Origin: Thermoplasmata archaeon | GTDB taxonomy: Archaea > Thermoplasmatota > Thermoplasmata > Halarchaeoplasmatales > Halarchaeoplasmataceae | Direction: 5' to 3' | Assembly: GCA_019594195.1 (NCBI GenBank) | Contig: JAFDTP010000003.1 | Span: 1-43,213, forward strand | DNA length: 43,213 nt | Part shown: piece by piece, positions 40,707 through 43,213 of the stretch | How the letters are laid out: every line of letters begins with the position of its first letter | Position numbering within the stretch: position 1 is the first letter of the stretch | Notes under the pieces: model-generated | What the model was told of the DNA's origin: nothing | The model's database searches: none | The model's input: the letters and a program-made list of their open reading frames with translations, nothing else | Program-made: the position numbers and the translations under genes

Positions 40707-41298
40707 TCTTATCACCGATCTCGTCTTTGCTGATAACACCTTCTCTTAGGACTTCGATATCTTCATCTACTTTAACCACGGTGCTGCCTTTCCCATACTT
40801 ACACTTACCGCAATTTATGTAAAGCTTCACTCTGTCATCGAGTTGGATCTTAGCGGTCTTTACCTCCATCGGAGCCGGTCTACCGTGTATGTTTGCACTT
40901 GTCGATGTTATCGGACCAAAATCTTCTATTATCGCCTGTGCAAGAGGATTATCCGGAACACGGATACCTTCCGTTCCCTCAGGAGTGTCTATTACTATGG
41001 TCAAAGGACCGGGTAAAAAATATTCCTCTAGATCCCAGGCGAGTTCGGGTATATCAAAGCGTTCAGAGGCTTGTCCTAGAGAAGAATATGCCGTAGATAT
41101 TTTCTTGTCTTCAGGGGCTTCTTTGACCTTTCTTATCTTATCTATCATACCTTCCCTAAAGGCATCCCCTCCGAGACCATAGAGGGTTTCAGTCGGATAA
41201 ACTATGAGTTCACCATTTTTTAACACCTCGTTGACAGTCGAGATGATATATGGTGAACAGTTTCCTTCGCATTCGTCTTTTTCACATTTGAATTCCAT
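40696..41298 (-). CDS. Sua5/YrdC-domain protein (threonylcarbamoyl-AMP synthase)
   Basis: 200 residues, YrdC domain only. It makes threonylcarbamoyl-AMP for the t6A modification of tRNAs. Motifs are LIVYPTETLYGLGGDAF, KVKEAPEDKKIST (substrate-binding basic loop, Lys-Lys rather than the usual Lys-Arg), PGPLTIVID, GIRVPDNPLAQAII, GPITSTSANIHGRPAP and the GKGSTVVKV end. An N-terminal Cys-rich extension CEKDECEGNC and a CGKC pair near the end suggest a possible metal site, unusual for the family. The ATG follows TAGGTGAAAAT. It overlaps map by 11 bases. Confidence 0.9.
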   Translation of the reverse strand: MEFKCEKDECEGNCSPYIISTVNEVLKNGELIVYPTETLYGLGGDAFREGMIDKIRKVKEAPEDKKISTAYSSLGQASERFDIPELAWDLEEYFLPGPLTIVIDTPEGTEGIRVPDNPLAQAIIEDFGPITSTSANIHGRPAPMEVKTAKIQLDDRVKLYINCGKCKYGKGSTVVKVDEDIEVLREGVISKDEIGDKIGL

Positions 41299-41306
41299 AT
41301 TTTCAC

Positions 41307-41933
41307 CTAAAACATCTTCAGATTTCTTAGCGATCTTTTGATATGCTCTTGTGCGTTTTTTTCTACAGTCGACATATGTCCTGGATAAAGTGAATCGATC
41401 TCTAGTTCTTTCAATTTTCCTATAGACTCTATAAGTTTTTCTCGGTCACCAGTAGGTAAGTCAGTCCTACCTGCTCCTCCATTGGCGAATACAGTATCTC
41501 CTGAGATGAGCATATTTTCTCTTTTATGATAGAGACATATGCTTTCTTCAGTATGCCCGGGGGTCAGTAAGACATCAAAACCGGCGAAAGTATCGCTATC
41601 CAACGTTCTTACTTCCAGTGGCGATATCTGCTTACCGAAGCTTTTGGATAATATGGTCCTGTCATCACCACTGCGGAGAGCTTCGGCTTCCTTTTCGGCC
41701 GCAAATAAAGGTGCATCGAGGGCTTCAGATAATTCTCGAGCCTCACCCACGTGATCTATATGTCTATGGGTTAAAACTATACTTTCTATTTCAGTATCGC
41801 CGATAACTTTCTTCACCTTATCTCCGATCCCCATACCTGCATCTACCAGGAAATTCTTTTTTCCTTCAACGAGAAAAACATTAGAGGAATGCCCTCGAGC
41901 GAGTATGCTCTTCACTTCGACTTCTTCGCTCAA
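41307..41933 (-). CDS. Metallo-beta-lactamase-fold hydrolase (glyoxalase II-like)
   Basis: 208 residues. The MBL fold metal motif is VLTHRHIDHVGEA (THxHxDH), with further ligands in TPGHTEESICLYHK and LISGDTVFANGGAGRTDLPTG, and SLYPGHM near the C terminus. The size and GAGRTDLPTGD stretch fit the glyoxalase II / persulfide dioxygenase-like group. The substrate is not evident. The start is TTG 41933 behind GAGGTG (41940-41945), overlapping the upstream gene's stop as TTGA, so the two are coupled. Confidence 0.9.
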   Translation of the reverse strand: MSEEVEVKSILARGHSSNVFLVEGKKNFLVDAGMGIGDKVKKVIGDTEIESIVLTHRHIDHVGEARELSEALDAPLFAAEKEAEALRSGDDRTILSKSFGKQISPLEVRTLDSDTFAGFDVLLTPGHTEESICLYHKRENMLISGDTVFANGGAGRTDLPTGDREKLIESIGKLKELEIDSLYPGHMSTVEKNAQEHIKRSLRNLKMF

Positions 41934-42121
41934 CTGTACACCTCTATGAATTTTTCGAACGATCTATCATAGCTCTCTTCAACATCATCCGGGAAAGCAC
42001 ATGCCGGAAGTTGATTCTTTTCTAGATGATATTGGATGCACTCGCAGCAAACGCCTTTCCTGGGACATCCGGGATAAGAACAATTACAGTCATCGAGGTT
42101 ACTTTCTTTGCTACATTCCAT
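41930..42121 (-). CDS. Small cysteine-rich protein (DUF6485-like)
   Basis: 63 residues with eight Cys: CSKESNLDDCNCSYPGCPRKG followed by VCCECIQYHLEKNQLPACAF, then an acidic C terminus with SYDRSFEKF. The pattern CNC-YPGCPRKG-CCEC-YH-(10)-PAC matches a conserved family (DUF6485) found in bacteria and archaea. It is likely to bind zinc or an iron-sulfur cluster; its role is unknown. It is coupled to the MBL hydrolase gene by a 4-base overlap. Confidence 0.85.
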   Translation of the reverse strand: MECSKESNLDDCNCSYPGCPRKGVCCECIQYHLEKNQLPACAFPDDVEESYDRSFEKFIEVYS

Positions 42122-42229
42122 TCTATATACCTCTGCAATTCAGATATTCAACTGCCTTATTTATGGTTTTTTCTGCATCTCGATTATAGCGGCGAAAATG
42201 TTAAAAGAGAAGCTGTTCTGAGTTAGGTG

Positions 42230-43213
42230 ATGAATAGTTTCTGTGATGACTGTGGGACCCTCATGGAAGTCGGAAAAGGAGAGCCCAGATGTCCTCGGTG
42301 TGATAAGGAAGGCGATGATATAAAGATAGGATCTACTGGAGACGGAAAAATTTCGGTCGACGATGAGCTTTTTCCATTCCAAAATATACGTGAGGGGCAG
42401 AATAAGTTCTTAAAGGATGTCGAAGAAACACTAGATAAAAACGGAACCCTCATAGCCCATGCACCTACTGGTATCGGTAAGACTGCCGCGGTTCTACCCC
42501 CCGCCTTGAGAAATAAAGAAGACGAGCAAAAGATTTTTTTTCTGACTAGTAAGCAATCTCAGCATAATATAGCTGTAGAAACGATAAAGCGGATGCCCGA
42601 CTATGTAAATGCAGTAGATATAATCTCCAAAAAGAACATGTGTCTCAGGGAAGAATCGAAATTACCTTATGCGGTTTTTGAAGAGTTCTGCAGCGGCGAA
42701 GGGCAGGAAAGATGCAATCTTTTTACCAAAAAGATGTCCGAAGTGGTAGACAGATTGAACAAAGACACTAGACACGTTTCTGAATCAGTAAGTCTCTGTG
42801 AGTCCTTTAACGTTTGTCCTCATAAGACTGCTCTTGTTGCAGGAAAGGACAGCGACATAATCATCTGTGACTATAACTATATCTTTTCCGATATAAGAGA
42901 AAGGATCTTCGATCTGTTGGAGATAGAGTTAAAAGATGCTATATTGGTCGTCGATGAGGCACATAACCTTCCCGACAGGATAAGGGGCAATCTTGAAGAG
43001 ACTTTAACCATCGACATTCTAGATGAAGCTTCTTCTATTCTGAGGGGTTATTCTTCGTCCCTCAGCAGCTTCATGAGCAGATTTTCTAGAGAGCTTTATT
43101 CTATGGAAGATGAAGAACAAAGGATCTCTAAAGAGTTATTAGATGAGAAGATGAAGGCGGCGCTCAAAGGAGGTCTTTCACAATTCGAATCTATGGATGA
43201 ACTTTTAGATGAT
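42230..43213 (+). CDS. XPD/DinG-type iron-sulfur DNA helicase, N-terminal part (3' end outside window)
   Basis: 328 codons are visible and the frame runs off the window. The protein starts with a four-Cys zinc-ribbon (CDDC...CPRC, Cys5, 8, 21, 24), then the SF2 Walker A APTGIGKTAA (from residue 78), FFLTSKQSQ (motif Ia), and a block of Cys (NMCLREES, FCSGEG, RCNLF, CESFNVCPHK) in the position of the XPD 4Fe-4S cluster. Motif II is VVDEAHNLPDR (DEAH at about residue 242). The rest of the helicase core is missing. The ATG follows TTAGGTG. An archaeal XPD with an added N-terminal ribbon, or a DinG-like helicase, are both possible. Confidence 0.88.
   Translation, partial: MNSFCDDCGTLMEVGKGEPRCPRCDKEGDDIKIGSTGDGKISVDDELFPFQNIREGQNKFLKDVEETLDKNGTLIAHAPTGIGKTAAVLPPALRNKEDEQKIFFLTSKQSQHNIAVETIKRMPDYVNAVDIISKKNMCLREESKLPYAVFEEFCSGEGQERCNLFTKKMSEVVDRLNKDTRHVSESVSLCESFNVCPHKTALVAGKDSDIIICDYNYIFSDIRERIFDLLEIELKDAILVVDEAHNLPDRIRGNLEETLTIDILDEASSILRGYSSSLSSFMSRFSRELYSMEDEEQRISKELLDEKMKAALKGGLSQFESMDELLDD

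Noticed and set aside
1..43213. CRISPR array, insertion sequence or prophage
   Set aside because: No regularly spaced repeats, transposase motifs, terminal inverted repeats or phage structural genes were recognised.

Overview
The window looks like part of a euryarchaeal chromosome. Archaea-specific information genes are present: GatD/GatE, aIF2 gamma, ribosomal protein S6e, Dph2, archaeal TrmI, Rad50 and an XPD-like helicase. Promoters are archaeal TATA boxes, with a mixture of leaderless starts and GAGGTG-type Shine-Dalgarno starts, and there is an archaeosortase. A 5S rRNA gene transcribed alone and an alkyltransferase-endonuclease V fusion (known from Ferroplasma) point towards Thermoplasmatota or relatives. 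The lineage is an inference. Many proteins are rich in Glu and Asp, so a salty habitat is possible but not shown. I saw no CRISPR array, insertion sequence or prophage. Coding density is high and nearly all genes look chromosomal housekeeping or metabolic.

Layout. 1-2.6 kb: the 3' part of rad50, then a convergent AP-endonuclease-like TIM barrel. 2.7-6.3 kb: a secreted acidic membrane-anchored protein and a two-gene ABC exporter. 6.4-10.1 kb: a radical SAM protein, then larE-larB-larC for the nickel-pincer cofactor, then tRNA-Arg(GCG). 10.3-12.7 kb: a MalY/PatB-type aminotransferase and a convergent MFS transporter. 12.9-15.9 kb (minus): M29 aminopeptidase, AlaX-L editing protein and an inositol-phosphatase-family protein. 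16.1-21.0 kb (plus): gatD-gatE, a HEAT-repeat protein and cutA. 21.0-23.9 kb: a PrsW-like protease, a MfnA-type decarboxylase and dph2. 23.9-24.5 kb (minus): a stand-alone RAM domain protein and a 55-residue protein. 24.6-26.3 kb: S6e and aIF2 gamma. 26.45-26.68 kb (minus): a 5S rRNA roughly twice the normal length. 26.8-28.5 kb: archaeosortase, a ubiquitin-like small modifier and a helical protein. 28.6-31.1 kb: a compact dehydrogenase / pterin synthase / glycosyltransferase operon. 31.1-33.8 kb (minus): the four-subunit 2-oxoacid:ferredoxin oxidoreductase. 33.8-37.7 kb (minus): CPBP protease with zinc ribbons, acyl-CoA ligase and TrmI. 37.8-39.8 kb (plus): alkyltransferase-endonuclease V and an HDAC-family hydrolase. 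39.8-42.1 kb (minus): Map, Sua5/YrdC, a metallo-beta-lactamase-fold hydrolase and a small Cys-rich protein. 42.2 kb to the end: the 5' part of an iron-sulfur helicase.

How the genes connect. Three sets act as units: larEBC (cofactor assembly, with no LarA-type client enzyme here), the pterin/glycosyltransferase trio (possibly a glycosylated or reduced pterin), and korDABC (reductive or oxidative 2-oxoacid metabolism). DNA repair is represented by Rad50, the AP endonuclease homologue, alkyltransferase-EndoV and the XPD-like helicase. Translation fidelity and modification is represented by GatDE, AlaX-L, Dph2, TrmI, Sua5, S6e and aIF2 gamma. The most striking element is the 5S rRNA gene. An insertion of about 100 nt, folding as a long UUCG-capped hairpin, sits between the helix IV/V domain and the 3' strand of helix I, resembling in length and position the insertion known in Halococcus morrhuae 5S rRNA.
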